Shown: piece by piece, positions 20,290-29,215 of the stretch | How the letters are laid out: the number at the start of each line of letters is the position of its first letter | Position numbering within the stretch: the first letter of the stretch is position 1 | Made by a program: the position numbers and the translations under genes | The notes under the pieces: model-generated | What the model saw: only the letters and a program-made list of their open reading frames with translations | What the model was told of the DNA's origin: nothing | The model's database searches: none | Assembly: GCF_014202945.1 (NCBI RefSeq) | Contig: NZ_JACHHW010000002.1 | Span: 372,001 to 436,000 of the forward strand | DNA from: Zhongshania antarctica | GTDB taxonomy: Bacteria; Pseudomonadota; Gammaproteobacteria; Pseudomonadales; Spongiibacteraceae | Direction: 5' to 3' | Length of the DNA: 64,000 nucleotides

Positions 20290-20361
20290 GTCGGACGTCT
20301 GGGGTCTGATGTCAGACGCATCCGCACGGTCTGGTTTTTCGTCAGACGCCCGACATCCGAC
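20290..20361. repeat. GTCNGAN heptad inverted-repeat element, copy 1
   Basis: This 72-base element fills the spoT-ridA gap. The left arm is built of degenerate heptads (GTCGGAC GTCTGGG GTCTGAT) and the right arm of their complements (GTCAGACGCCCGACATCCGA plus C), so it can fold into a hairpin. A second copy of the same design lies at 61445-61539, and a pure tandem version at 62876-62924. Confidence 0.75.
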
Positions 20362-20380
20362 TAAATAACTAGGAGCCACC

Positions 20381-20764
20381 ATGAGCACTAAAGAATACAT
20401 CAACACCCTTCACGCCCCAGAGGCTATTGGCACTTACTCGCAAGCAGTGAAGGTGGGCAATACGGTTTATTTGTCTGGCCAAATCCCCTTGGTGCCAGAA
20501 ACCATGACCATGGTTGACGGCGGGATTGTTGAGCAGGCGACTCAGGTGTTTAAAAACCTGTCGGCCGTGGCTGATGCCAGCGGCGGCAGCTTAAATAACG
20601 CGGCTAAGGTAAACATCTCCTTAACCGATCTGAGCGTGTTTGCTCAGGTCAATGAGGTAATGGCGAAATTTTTTACTGAACCCTACCCAGCCCGCGCCTG
20701 CGTTCAAGTTGCCGCACTACCCCGCGGCGCCATGATTGAAGTTGAAGTCATACTCGCACTTTAA
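20381..20764 (+). CDS. ridA: RidA family reactive imine/enamine deaminase
   Basis: RidA hydrolyses reactive enamine and imine intermediates released by PLP enzymes such as threonine dehydratase. The 127-residue sequence has the family pattern: HAPEAIGTYSQAVKVGNTVYLSGQIPL at the N-terminus and YPARACVQVAALPRGAMIEVE at the C-terminus. The substrate-carboxylate Arg is at position 105, as in canonical RidA. The ribosome-binding site AGGAG lies 6 bases before ATG 20381. The spoT-ridA order is also seen in Pseudomonas and E. coli relatives. Confidence 0.95.
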   Translation: MSTKEYINTLHAPEAIGTYSQAVKVGNTVYLSGQIPLVPETMTMVDGGIVEQATQVFKNLSAVADASGGSLNNAAKVNISLTDLSVFAQVNEVMAKFFTEPYPARACVQVAALPRGAMIEVEVILAL

Positions 20765-20772
20765 TTACAGCT

Positions 20773-21657
20773 TCAAGCTTTAGCGGTACTCGCGCGCCAA
20801 GCGCGCAGTACCGGTTCAAAACCGTCGCGAAAAGTCGGGTATTTCAATGTATAGCCGCTTTCTCGCAGACGGCGATTCACACAGCGCTTGCTCCCAGTAC
20901 GCGCAATCGGCTCGCCCTTGCTCGCGTAAGTCACGCCTAACTGCACAGCCAACCACGCCTGCACATCTTGAATACTCGCAGCCTCATCATCCACGCCCAC
21001 ATAACAGTTTTCGAGTTTGCCACCCGCCTCGGCTTTATCTATTAAATGGGCGATAAACCCAACGCAATCGTCGCGGTGAATTCGGTTTGTGTAATGCAGT
21101 GGCTGTGGCGGCGCGCAGTCGCCCTCCAAGACCTTATTCAGCATAAAGAATCGCCCGCTACCATAAATACCGCCAAAGCGAATATTACTGTGGGACCAAG
21201 CAGTAGCAGCTATTGCCTGCTCAGCGTTTAAGAGACTTCGACCAGAAAACCGATCGGGGGCCGTTTCGCTAGTTTCATCGATTATGTCGTGATTGGCCTG
21301 CGCATACACACCGGTACTGGAGACAAAAAATATGTGCTTAGGTGGCACCGCGATCGCAGCCAAAACATTGGCCAAACCCCGCTCAAATACAGCTTCGTAG
21401 GCCTCAGCCTTATTTCCGCCAGGCGTTAAGGTCACCACCACATAATCTGCCCGCAGCGGGCCAAGGGCTGCCACACTCGCAGGATCGCAAACATCCGCCG
21501 CCAACGCCGTAATCCCCGGCGCCAATTTGGCAGTATTACGACGTAAACCTTGCACCGCCCACCCCTGGGGTAAATACAACTCTGCCAACCCATTGCCAAT
21601 ATCACCACAACCCACAATGAGCAGCTTTTTTTGTTCGCTTTTGCCTTCAACAGCCAT
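20773..21657 (-). CDS. NAD(P)-binding SDR/epimerase-like protein (YeeZ type)
   Basis: This extended short-chain dehydrogenase family member has 294 residues from ATG 21657. A TTG 11 codons upstream extends the frame but is a less likely start. The N-terminal Rossmann motif is KKLLIVGCGDIGNGLAELY, with VFFVSSTGVYA-like strand 5 (HIFFVSSTGVYAQ) and IRFGGIYGSGR. The usual YxxxK pair is not evident, which is typical of atypical SDRs such as YeeZ. Substrate and pathway are unknown. It is convergent with ridA with an 8-base gap. Confidence 0.85.
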   Translation of the reverse strand: MAVEGKSEQKKLLIVGCGDIGNGLAELYLPQGWAVQGLRRNTAKLAPGITALAADVCDPASVAALGPLRADYVVVTLTPGGNKAEAYEAVFERGLANVLAAIAVPPKHIFFVSSTGVYAQANHDIIDETSETAPDRFSGRSLLNAEQAIAATAWSHSNIRFGGIYGSGRFFMLNKVLEGDCAPPQPLHYTNRIHRDDCVGFIAHLIDKAEAGGKLENCYVGVDDEAASIQDVQAWLAVQLGVTYASKGEPIARTGSKRCVNRRLRESGYTLKYPTFRDGFEPVLRAWRASTAKA

Positions 21658-21804
21658 CGCCAGCGTAAACTCCAATAAATAAAACGACAATTCGCCCAGT
21701 GCCAGCAGTCTTCGCTATACTGGCTCTCATCTTTTTTCTGCTAGGTGTTAGCGGCGATTACGAGCGCCGCTGCAGAGCTTAGCACTTTGCACCCGAGGAC
21801 GACC

Positions 21805-22803
21805 ATGGCAAGCCTTCCCATCATGCGACGTATCGTTACCGTTAACAGCGAAGATCACCACCTGAGCTTCGCCAATGAGGCTATGCCAGAGCCAACCGCC
21901 AAGGAAGTCTTGATTCGCGTTATTGGCTCCGGCGTTAATCGTCCCGACTTAATGCAGCGCTATGGTCTGTATCCACCACCAGCAGACGCCAGCCCTGTAC
22001 TGGGTTTAGAGGTATCGGGCGAAATTGTCGCCGTCGGCAGCGACGTCAGCCGCTGGGCCGTGGGCGATATGGTGTGCGCGCTGTGCAATGGTGGCGGCTA
22101 CGCCGATTATACCGTAGCCCCCGCCAGCCAATGCCTCACCGTTCCCAAGGGCATGTCGGTACTCGATGCGGCGGCGCTACCAGAAACCTTATTCACGGTT
22201 TGGCACAATGTTTTTCAGCGCGCCAAATTAAAAGCTGGCGAGCACTTCCTCGTTCACGGCGGGAGCAGCGGCATTGGCACAACTGCCATTCGTCTCGCCA
22301 CAGCGATGGGCGCCAAGGTTTATACCACCGCTGGTAGCGAAGCCAAATGCACAGCCTGTGAAGACCTCGGCGCGCTAAAAGCCGTTAATTACAAAACCGA
22401 GGCCTTTGAAAACGTCCTCGCCGAGGCATCTGACGGCCACGGCATGGATGTGATTTTGGATATGGTAGGCGGCGACTATGTGCAAAAAGATATTAAGCTC
22501 GCCGCCGCCGACGGCCGCATCGTTTTTATTGCCTTTCAAGCGGGCTTTACCGCCGAATTGAATTTTTTACCGGTACTGATGAAACGACTGACCTTAACCG
22601 CCTCAACCCTGCGCGCCCAAAGCGCTGAACAAAAAGCCCAAATAGCCGCCGAACTAGAAGAGCAGGTTATGCCGCTGTACGGCAACGGCACAATAAAACC
22701 GGTAATTGATCAGGTCTTTCCATTTGCTGATATCGCCGCCGCCCATGCCCGCATGGAAAGTGGCGCCCATATCGGCAAAATTTTACTGCGGCTAGCGGAG
22801 TAA
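21805..22803 (+). CDS. NAD(P)H quinone oxidoreductase, PIG3/zinc-free MDR family
   Basis: This medium-chain dehydrogenase/reductase has 332 residues from ATG 21805, preceded by GAGGACG; a GTG start at 21745 is less likely. The N-terminal GroES-like part contains SGVNRPDLMQRYGLYPPP, and the cofactor domain contains FLVHGGSSGIGTTAIRLATAMGAK. Structural zinc ligands are absent, as in quinone oxidoreductases of the PIG3 group. It probably reduces quinones with NADPH. It lies between the SDR gene (divergent) and oxyR, in keeping with a redox-stress neighbourhood; the exact substrate is not known. Confidence 0.88.
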   Translation: MASLPIMRRIVTVNSEDHHLSFANEAMPEPTAKEVLIRVIGSGVNRPDLMQRYGLYPPPADASPVLGLEVSGEIVAVGSDVSRWAVGDMVCALCNGGGYADYTVAPASQCLTVPKGMSVLDAAALPETLFTVWHNVFQRAKLKAGEHFLVHGGSSGIGTTAIRLATAMGAKVYTTAGSEAKCTACEDLGALKAVNYKTEAFENVLAEASDGHGMDVILDMVGGDYVQKDIKLAAADGRIVFIAFQAGFTAELNFLPVLMKRLTLTASTLRAQSAEQKAQIAAELEEQVMPLYGNGTIKPVIDQVFPFADIAAAHARMESGAHIGKILLRLAE

Positions 22804-22909
22804 TCTCGGCTTTTCCGTTAAAGTATAAATTGCCTTTTCAGCGCGGCAGGGTAGTATTGAGCGTCATAGGTATTAACTATTACGTTTTCACTATTGCACA
22901 GGTATTTTT

Positions 22910-23884
22910 ATGACGCTTACCGAACTGCGCTACATTCTTGCCCTGAAAGATTCAGGGCATTTCGGCAAGGCGGCAGAAAAATGCTTTGTTAGCCAGCCCA
23001 CCCTCAGTGTGGCCATTAAAAAACTGGAAGACGAACTCGGCATTTCTTTGTTTGAGCGCAATCGCGGGCAAATTAAAACGACGCCGGTGGGCGAACAAGT
23101 GATTCGCCAAGCGCGCTATGTGCTAGAGCAAGCCGACCATATTCGCGAGCTCGCCAATCAGGGCCGCGACCCCCTGGGCACGCCGCTGGCCATTGGCGCA
23201 ATTCACACCGTTGGCCCCTATCTTTACCCGCGCTGTATTCCGCTAATTCGCGAGTATGCGCCGGAGATGCCTTTATATATTGAGGAGAATTTAACCGGGG
23301 TCTTGCGAGAGCGCCTGCGCTCCTCCCAGCTCGACGCCATTATTGTCGCACTCCCCTTTAATGAACCCGACGTTGTTACCCAGCCGCTCTACGAAGAACC
23401 CTTTGTTGTGCTACTGCCCTGCGACCACCCCTTAGCGCAAAAAATGGCGCTACACCAAGACGACTTACTCAATGAAAATGTTCTGCTCCTCGGAGAAGGC
23501 CACTGCTTTCGCGACCAAGTCATGGCCGCCTGCCCGGGACTTCGACAAACCTTTGCCAATGGAGATCGCCTGCTGCAGTCCGTTGTCGAGGGCAGCTCAC
23601 TCGAAACCTTAAAGCACATGGTCGTCTCCAAGCTTGGTATTACCATACTGCCGCTGTCAGCCGCGCAAGTTGCTCCCTATGGCGATGGCGTGCTGTGTAC
23701 TCGGCCTTTTGTCGACCCCTCGCCAACCCGCACCGTAGCATTGGCCTGGCGCGCGAGTTTTCCCCGCCACCAGGCCGTGGATGTCATTAGCCGCGCTATA
23801 AAAGCCTCGGCGGCAGCACTAACCTCGCTGCCAAGCTCACAAAGTCCATCCAAAACAAAACGTAAAATTAAAAAGTCCGGATGA
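22910..23884 (+). CDS. oxyR: hydrogen peroxide-sensing LysR regulator OxyR
   Basis: OxyR is a tetrameric activator switched on by a peroxide-driven disulfide. The N-terminal helix-turn-helix reads MTLTELRYILALKDSGHFGKAAEKCFVSQPTLSVAIKKLE. The redox cysteines sit exactly at the E. coli positions, Cys199 (LGEGHCFRDQ) and Cys208 (MAACPG), so this is a true OxyR and not a generic LysR protein. Its 324 residues end with a Lys/Arg/Ser-rich tail. The stop overlaps the recG start (ATGA), an oxyR-recG pairing shared with Pseudomonas. Confidence 0.96.
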   Translation: MTLTELRYILALKDSGHFGKAAEKCFVSQPTLSVAIKKLEDELGISLFERNRGQIKTTPVGEQVIRQARYVLEQADHIRELANQGRDPLGTPLAIGAIHTVGPYLYPRCIPLIREYAPEMPLYIEENLTGVLRERLRSSQLDAIIVALPFNEPDVVTQPLYEEPFVVLLPCDHPLAQKMALHQDDLLNENVLLLGEGHCFRDQVMAACPGLRQTFANGDRLLQSVVEGSSLETLKHMVVSKLGITILPLSAAQVAPYGDGVLCTRPFVDPSPTRTVALAWRASFPRHQAVDVISRAIKASAAALTSLPSSQSPSKTKRKIKKSG

Positions 23885-26004
23885 GCCAAGCCACTGACAA
23901 GCGCAATCCGGCTACCACCGTGGCGCTACATCAACTTGGTGTCGCCACCTTAAAAGGTGTGGGCCCCAAGGTGCGCGAAAAACTCGACGCACTGGGCATT
24001 AAAACCGTACAAGATTTACTGTTCCACCTGCCCCTGCGCTACCAGGACCGCACCCGTATTACGCCGATTGGGGCCATGCAATTAAGTACCGACGTCGTCA
24101 TTGAAGGTAAAGTGCTGGTTGCCGATGTCGTATTCGGCCGTCGTCGCAGCTTAGTCTGCCGAATCCAAGATGGCAGCGGCACCACCACCCTGCGCTTCTT
24201 CCATTTTAGTGCGGCGCAAAAAGCCCAACTCACCCCTGGTGCGCGACTGCGCTGCTTTGGTGAACCCCGCCGGGGCAGCGGTGGCCTAGAATTTTACCAC
24301 CCGGAATACCGCGTTCTCGGCGGCGACGAACCCGTACCTGTAGAAGAGCGACTCACGCCGATTTACCCAAGCACAGAGGGCTTTGCCCAAACCAGTTGGC
24401 GCAAGCTCTGCGATCAAGCGCTACAGTATCTAGAGCACCACCCAGTAAGTGAATGGTTACCAACTAAATCACTTCCCTATGCCCTTAATAACAGCCAATG
24501 GACCTTGGCCGAGGCGCTGCGCTACTTACACCATCCGCCGACTGACGCCTCGATCAGTCAATTACAAGAAGGCTTGCATCCCAGCCAGCGGCGCCTGGCC
24601 TTTGAAGAATTACTTGCCCATAATTTAGCCCTGCAAGAGTTGCGACGCGAAACCCAGCGCGGTGGCGGCCCGGCCCTCGACGGCCCAACAACACTACAGC
24701 GCGGATTTTTAAAAGGCTTGGGCTTTACGCTAACAGGCGCACAACAACGCGTAGCCAAAGAAATTGCCAAGGACTTGCGCAGCCACACCCCCATGCTGCG
24801 TTTGGTTCAAGGTGACGTTGGCAGCGGTAAAACCGCCGTGGCGGCACTCGCCGCATTGCGGGCAGTCGCCAGCGGCTACCAGGTCGCGATTATGGCGCCC
24901 ACTGAAATTTTGGCGGAGCAACACTACCAAAGCTTCAGCCAGTGGTTTGAACCCCTCGGTTTAAATGTGGCCTGGCTTACCGGCAAATTAAAAGGCAAAG
25001 CTCGGCAACTGCAAAGCGACGCCATTGCCGATCACAGCGCCCATGTCGCGGTTGGCACCCATGCGCTTTTTCAGAACGACGTGGAGTTCGCCCGTCTCGG
25101 CTTAGTCATCATCGACGAGCAACATCGCTTTGGTGTGCACCAGCGCCTAGCGCTAAAACAAAAAGCCGCGGCCCAGGTCGGCCAGCCCCATCAGCTCATC
25201 ATGACCGCAACCCCTATTCCACGAACCTTGGCGATGACCGCCTACGCCGACCTCGATACCTCGGTCATCGATGAATTGCCACCGGGCCGCAGCCCAGTCA
25301 ATACCGTGGTACTGGCCAATGACCGGCGCGGCGATGTAATGGAAAGACTCCGAGGTGTTTGCGCCAGCGGACAGCAGGCCTATTGGGTGTGCACCCTGAT
25401 CGAAGAATCTGACAAGCTTCAAGCGCAAGCCGCTGAAGCCAGCTGGGAGCTATTAAAAGAAACCCTGCCGGAATTGCGCATTGGTCTAGTGCACGGCCGC
25501 ATGAAGCCCAAAGAAAAAGCCGCTGTCATGGCGGACTTTAAAGCGGCAGAATTAGATTTAATCGTCGCCACCACGGTAATTGAAGTCGGGGTAGACGTGC
25601 CCAACGCGTCGCTAATGATCATTGAAAACGCCGAGCGCCTCGGCCTAGCTCAGTTACACCAATTACGCGGCAGGGTCGGCCGTGGCAGCCAGCAAAGCTT
25701 TTGCGTATTGCTTTATCAAACGCCGCTGTCACGTAATGGTCGCGAGCGTTTAGCCGCCCTGCGCGACAGCAATGACGGCTTTGTTATTGCAGAGCAAGAT
25801 TTAGCACTGCGCGGCCCCGGCGAAGTACTTGGCACCCGCCAAACCGGCTTAATGAGTTTTAAAATCGCCGACTTACAGCGCGACGACGATTTGCTCGACG
25901 CGGTGCGCGAACAAGCCCAGCACATCATCGAAAACCATCCAAATAACGTTAAGCCGCTTATCCAACGCTGGCTATCTGGCCGCAGTGTATACGCCTCGGT
26001 ATAA
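23881..26004 (+). CDS. recG: ATP-dependent DNA helicase RecG
   Basis: RecG remodels stalled forks and branch-migrates Holliday junctions. The 707-residue protein has the N-terminal wedge (OB) domain (about 1-155), then superfamily 2 helicase motifs: Walker A GDVGSGKT (311-318), DEQH box (412-415), TATPIPRT, and the C-terminal helicase lobe ending with QLHQLRGRVGRG. All motifs are intact and the length is normal. The ATG at 23881 overlaps the oxyR stop by four bases, so translation is probably coupled to oxyR. Confidence 0.97.
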   Translation: MSQATDKRNPATTVALHQLGVATLKGVGPKVREKLDALGIKTVQDLLFHLPLRYQDRTRITPIGAMQLSTDVVIEGKVLVADVVFGRRRSLVCRIQDGSGTTTLRFFHFSAAQKAQLTPGARLRCFGEPRRGSGGLEFYHPEYRVLGGDEPVPVEERLTPIYPSTEGFAQTSWRKLCDQALQYLEHHPVSEWLPTKSLPYALNNSQWTLAEALRYLHHPPTDASISQLQEGLHPSQRRLAFEELLAHNLALQELRRETQRGGGPALDGPTTLQRGFLKGLGFTLTGAQQRVAKEIAKDLRSHTPMLRLVQGDVGSGKTAVAALAALRAVASGYQVAIMAPTEILAEQHYQSFSQWFEPLGLNVAWLTGKLKGKARQLQSDAIADHSAHVAVGTHALFQNDVEFARLGLVIIDEQHRFGVHQRLALKQKAAAQVGQPHQLIMTATPIPRTLAMTAYADLDTSVIDELPPGRSPVNTVVLANDRRGDVMERLRGVCASGQQAYWVCTLIEESDKLQAQAAEASWELLKETLPELRIGLVHGRMKPKEKAAVMADFKAAELDLIVATTVIEVGVDVPNASLMIIENAERLGLAQLHQLRGRVGRGSQQSFCVLLYQTPLSRNGRERLAALRDSNDGFVIAEQDLALRGPGEVLGTRQTGLMSFKIADLQRDDDLLDAVREQAQHIIENHPNNVKPLIQRWLSGRSVYASV

Positions 26005-26029
26005 GGCTTTTTTGCAAAAGCCTTATACC
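25998..26029 (+). terminator. 14-bp hairpin at the recG stop
   Basis: GGTATAAGGCTTTT and its perfect complement flank a 4-base TTGC loop. The recG stop codon TAA is inside the left arm. The stem is only moderately GC-rich and no long T-run follows, so it may act as a 3'-end stabiliser or a weak terminator. Confidence 0.65.
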
Positions 26030-26069
26030 CTTAGTCGACACCACCGAAAACATCGACTACACATAAAGA

Positions 26070-26444
26070 ATGATCGATAAAATTAAAAACCTGCGCCGCT
26101 TCTTCCGGCTGCCCTACCCCAAGGCCGCCGAGCCCCCGCTCACCGTAAATAAAGACACCACCTACCGCGTTCTAGAAATTTCCGAACGCGGTATTTTACT
26201 GGCCCAAAAATCAGATGCGCCACTGCAAATCGGCGAAACCCTACGGGGCAATATTCGGTTTCACGACCAACACAGCGAAGAAATCGAAGGCCAAGTGTAC
26301 CGGCTAGACCCGCGTGGGGTGATCATTACCTTAAGCCAAGGCATTAGTCCGAAATACATGATGCAGGAACAAATTTATGTCAGAAATACCTTTCCGGTAT
26401 TTTTCCGCTATACAATACGAGATAACTTTAAGGCAAGCCATTAA
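26070..26444 (+). CDS. PilZ-like domain protein
   Basis: This small cytoplasmic protein (124 residues) starts at ATG 26070. The N-terminal RRFFRLPYP resembles the RxxxR of PilZ c-di-GMP-binding domains, and EISERG takes the place of the usual (D/N)xSxxG. A beta-rich body follows (GNIRFHDQHSEEIEGQVYRLDPRGVIITL). Ligand binding is uncertain because the second motif is altered. It stands alone downstream of recG and converges on the DUF805 gene. Confidence 0.6.
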   Translation: MIDKIKNLRRFFRLPYPKAAEPPLTVNKDTTYRVLEISERGILLAQKSDAPLQIGETLRGNIRFHDQHSEEIEGQVYRLDPRGVIITLSQGISPKYMMQEQIYVRNTFPVFFRYTIRDNFKASH

Positions 26445-26493
26445 CTGACGGCTGCCCACAGGTAAGTCCCTTCATTAGAAAAGCTGCTCCAAA

Positions 26494-26832
26494 TCAAGGT
26501 GCGTTAGCAGAACCGTATTCATTGTCGCCATCACTCGCTTGGCAAAGAAACACCAGCATCACAATGAAACCGACGAGCGGCACCAGGTAAATTAACTGCC
26601 ACCACCCCGACCTGCCCGTATCGTGAAGCCGCCGCGCGGTAATACTAATACTTGGCAGTAATACCACCAAAGAAAAAAGCGAGGCCAACCAAACCGTGTT
26701 CAGCACATAGTCGGCAACAGAAATGGCAATATAAATAAGGAAGTAAGCCAGCACAAACATCCAATACGCTTGCCGACTTGCCCTGCCGGAAAATTCAGCA
26801 TATTTTTTAAACGCGTCAGTAAAATATTCCAT
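26494..26832 (-). CDS. DUF805 membrane protein
   Basis: This small inner-membrane protein (112 residues) has about four transmembrane helices. The DUF805 pattern is visible: FSGRASRQAYWMFVL at the start, ITARRLHDTGRSGWWQLIYLVPLVG in the middle, and a polar C-terminus with DGDNEYG. The start is set at ATG 26832, preceded by AAAGGG at ideal spacing; ATG 26850 and a GTG further upstream are alternatives. The function of DUF805 proteins is unknown. Confidence 0.88.
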   Translation of the reverse strand: MEYFTDAFKKYAEFSGRASRQAYWMFVLAYFLIYIAISVADYVLNTVWLASLFSLVVLLPSISITARRLHDTGRSGWWQLIYLVPLVGFIVMLVFLCQASDGDNEYGSANAP

Positions 26833-26888
26833 CGTTAACCCTTTAGTCATTTTTTCTACTGTAAAGATGGGGATCTGGCTATCTGCCA

Positions 26889-27059
26889 CTAATCTTTTTT
26901 ATCAATTGTAATCTCAATGATTTTGCTACTACCCGCAAACCACTTTTGTATATACAAGGAACCGACAATCGGCGCAGTTCCTTCATCGGGAATTTCTTTA
27001 TAGCGAACACTGTTTTTTGTTTCTTTTTCAAACTCAAATTTAAGGACTTTCTTTGACAT
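26889..27059 (-). CDS. small conserved hypothetical protein (MSKKVLKFEFEKETKN type)
   Basis: A 56-residue protein starting at ATG 27059 with a good ribosome-binding site (GGTGGAAAG). The sequence contains KFEFEKETKNSVRYKEIPDE and PIVGSLYIQKWFAGSSKIIEITI, a beta-hairpin-like pattern that I have seen described only as hypothetical in diverse bacteria. The upstream extension of the frame overlaps the HNH gene and is not needed. It lies 16 bases downstream of the HNH gene on the same strand, so the two may be cotranscribed. Confidence 0.7.
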   Translation of the reverse strand: MSKKVLKFEFEKETKNSVRYKEIPDEGTAPIVGSLYIQKWFAGSSKIIEITIDKKD

Positions 27060-27075
27060 AAATCTTTCCACCAGA

Positions 27076-27441
27076 CTATTTTTTATCGCTGTCCATCTTT
27101 GCCTTGAGATCAGCAAAGGGATTAAATGTGGCCGCTTTTGACTTTTTCTCAGTGGTACTGCCATAGCGGACTAAATTTTCGTATTTGGTATGCTCCTCGT
27201 CATGGCAATAAATACATAACAGTTCCCAGTTACTGCCATCAGGCGGGTTGTTATCATGATCGTGATCGACGTGATGTACCGTTAACTCAGATAAATTCCT
27301 ACGCTCAAAATCACGCGCGCACCGCCCGCAAACCCAAGGGTAAAGCTTTAAGGCTTTTTCTCGATAACCGCTGGCGCGCTTAGTATTGTACTCGCGCTGT
27401 TCTGCTAAAACTTGATCCAGTGTCTTTTTTTGACCGCTCAT
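27076..27441 (-). CDS. yajD: YajD family HNH nuclease-like protein
   Basis: This 121-residue protein resembles E. coli YajD. It contains ASGYREKALKLYPWVCGRCARDF, then the HNH core LTVHHVDHDHDNNPPDGSNWELLCIYCHDEEH with two CxxC zinc pairs (CGRC, CIYC) and the HH/N/H active-site residues, and a C-terminal FNPFADLKAKM tail. The start is ATG 27441 (AGGCAAG ribosome-binding site); the longer frame to 27507 adds a hydrophobic tail foreign to the family. Nuclease activity is likely from the motif, but the biological role of YajD is unknown. Confidence 0.88.
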   Translation of the reverse strand: MSGQKKTLDQVLAEQREYNTKRASGYREKALKLYPWVCGRCARDFERRNLSELTVHHVDHDHDNNPPDGSNWELLCIYCHDEEHTKYENLVRYGSTTEKKSKAATFNPFADLKAKMDSDKK

Positions 27442-27534
27442 TAACTTGCCTATAAATGTAAATATTTGAATTATCTGATGATATATAAGCTTAGCTCTTC
27501 TTAGCACAGCCCAGAAAATGAATTCCAGGGCGGC

Positions 27535-27846
27535 TTATAAGCCATCCCCGTCCTGCCACGGGAGCTGTCGCAGTTCCTGAAGACTACCGTCAGTTAGCAA
27601 CAGCCAAAGATCAAGAATCTTGGTCACCGGAATTTCAGCCATATGCCAAGGACCCTCACCGCTAACGGCGTTTTCAAGACAAACTAGCCCTGAGTGAAAC
27701 GCCGAGATGCTCCACTGGCCATCATGTATCAGCGTAACACAGGCTTCTGCGTCATCTGCGCTGAGCGACCCTAGAAGAGTCCGTCTCTGCTTTAATGATG
27801 GGTTCCACACCGTATCGCCGTTTTGGTCTAGCGCCGAATTGCTCAT
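27535..27846 (-). CDS. hypothetical protein
   Basis: A 103-residue soluble protein starts at ATG 27846, with AAGGAAG about 11 bases upstream. It has no signal peptide or transmembrane helix. The sequence mixes short strands and helices (LLGSLSADDAEACVTLIHDGQWSISAFHSGL, EIPVTKILDLWLLLTDGS). No family was recognised. It is on the same strand as the HNH gene with only a 27-base gap, so it may head that small-gene transcript. Confidence 0.65.
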   Translation of the reverse strand: MSNSALDQNGDTVWNPSLKQRRTLLGSLSADDAEACVTLIHDGQWSISAFHSGLVCLENAVSGEGPWHMAEIPVTKILDLWLLLTDGSLQELRQLPWQDGDGL

Positions 27847-28050
27847 AGTATTTAATACTTCCTTACTTATTCAAGAGAGGACACCAATACTGCGCGCCGG
27901 CTTATAAAATTTAACTGACCAAAAATCCACCTTGATATAGAAAGTAGCCACACGGTTATTCAATACAGGAATTGCGCTAGATTGTCGACCAGCAGCTAGT
28001 AAAACTCATACTCAAGCTTTAAGCGAAGGGTATAATCAGCACTGCTTTCG

Positions 28051-28848
28051 TTACTGCTCAATTGGCGATGCCGCTTTTAAACCCGCCCGATAACGCAATG
28101 TTAAGGTGGTCAGCATAGCCGCAATCGCAAATACATAAATCGCAACTTGTGCTGGTGCGGGTGTCGCCTCATAGCCCACCATGGCGTAAAGCAATTGCCC
28201 CGGCAGGCCGTCTTCAGGTAAAAAGCTGCTGCTATCCCAAGCCTGACCGTCGGGCAGGTAATCGGCCTGAATCAACATTTTACAGCCTTGTAAAATCATG
28301 CCCCCCGCCACCAATGTAAGTAACATGCTGCCGAAGAATACGGCGCGACGGGGTCTAAAACTCAACAGCCAATAATAAAATAAGGCACAAAAACTAAAGC
28401 CGATACCCAAACCAATTACCGCGCCGCTATATAAACCTAAGCGCGATTCTTGATTACCGTGAAAAGCTGATAAATAAATATAAATTTCTGAACCTTCACG
28501 GATCACTGCCAAGGCAATAGCGACGGCCATCGCCACGAACAATGTGGTATTTAGTGGCTGACGATGATTGAAGTGAAACACTAATTTTTGACAGCTATAC
28601 AGTAGGCAGAGATAAATCAATAATTGAATTCCTGCGTCGCTCAGCTCTTGGCCGACGCCACCCATGGCCGATGAAATACTGCCCATTTGCTGGCCGTAGC
28701 CTACCGCCCCTAGCAAGCCGGCTAATGCCCCCCATTTAAACCACCCCTGCCTCACGCTCAATTGTCGACACATAGACAAAAGAATACTTACCAGCAGTGC
28801 TGCCTCAAGTACTTCACGAATAATAATGACGACACTAGTCAGCAGCAT
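28051..28848 (-). CDS. FTR1 family iron permease
   Basis: This integral membrane protein (265 residues, about seven transmembrane helices) has the two REXXE iron-coordination motifs of FTR1 permeases: REVLE at residues 11-15 and REGSE at 117-121. FTR1 proteins import Fe(III) produced by a partner oxidase or carrier. It is the last gene of a four-gene minus-strand operon (response regulator, histidine kinase, cupredoxin, permease), 22 bases after the cupredoxin gene. Neither a P19 (FtrA) nor an FtrD-type ferredoxin gene is nearby, so the uptake system looks reduced. Confidence 0.9.
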   Translation of the reverse strand: MLLTSVVIIIREVLEAALLVSILLSMCRQLSVRQGWFKWGALAGLLGAVGYGQQMGSISSAMGGVGQELSDAGIQLLIYLCLLYSCQKLVFHFNHRQPLNTTLFVAMAVAIALAVIREGSEIYIYLSAFHGNQESRLGLYSGAVIGLGIGFSFCALFYYWLLSFRPRRAVFFGSMLLTLVAGGMILQGCKMLIQADYLPDGQAWDSSSFLPEDGLPGQLLYAMVGYEATPAPAQVAIYVFAIAAMLTTLTLRYRAGLKAASPIEQ

Positions 28849-28870
28849 TTTACTTTACTCGATTTATTTC

Positions 28871-29215
28871 TCATTCAGAAATTATCTTGCCTTGAGCACT
28901 CTTGGGATTAAACTCACCGAAAAATGGGTACTCTCCCGCCGGTAGCGGGCCAATAAATAGTAAGGCCTTCTGGCCGCCCAAAATTACTTTTTCGCGATTC
29001 AACTCGTAACTTTCAAACTCCTCCGGCGTGCTATCGCGGTTGTATACCCAAAGTTTAATTTTGGTATTGGCGGGCACCCGCAACTCTGCGGGCGTGAATA
29101 AATGTTCGCGTATTTCCAGATTGAAGCTGGGCTTTTCTGCCCAAACCGAGGTCGCCGCTAACAGCAATAGTGCAACTACGGTTGCGAGCCCCAAGGTCGA
29201 CATTAATTTGCTCAT
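28871..29215 (-). CDS. periplasmic cupredoxin-like protein of the iron-uptake operon
   Basis: A 114-residue exported protein with a signal peptide (about 1-26, ending SVWA). The mature part is a single cupredoxin domain similar to EfeO/FtrB N-domains: FNLEIREHLFTPAELRVPANTKIKLWVYNRDSTPEEFES and PLPAGEYPFFGEFNP. The usual copper ligands Cys and His are not evident, so electron transfer by a type-1 copper site is doubtful; an iron- or metal-handling role beside FTR1 is inferred. The ATG overlaps the histidine kinase stop (ATGA). Confidence 0.85.
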   Translation of the reverse strand: MSKLMSTLGLATVVALLLLAATSVWAEKPSFNLEIREHLFTPAELRVPANTKIKLWVYNRDSTPEEFESYELNREKVILGGQKALLFIGPLPAGEYPFFGEFNPKSAQGKIISE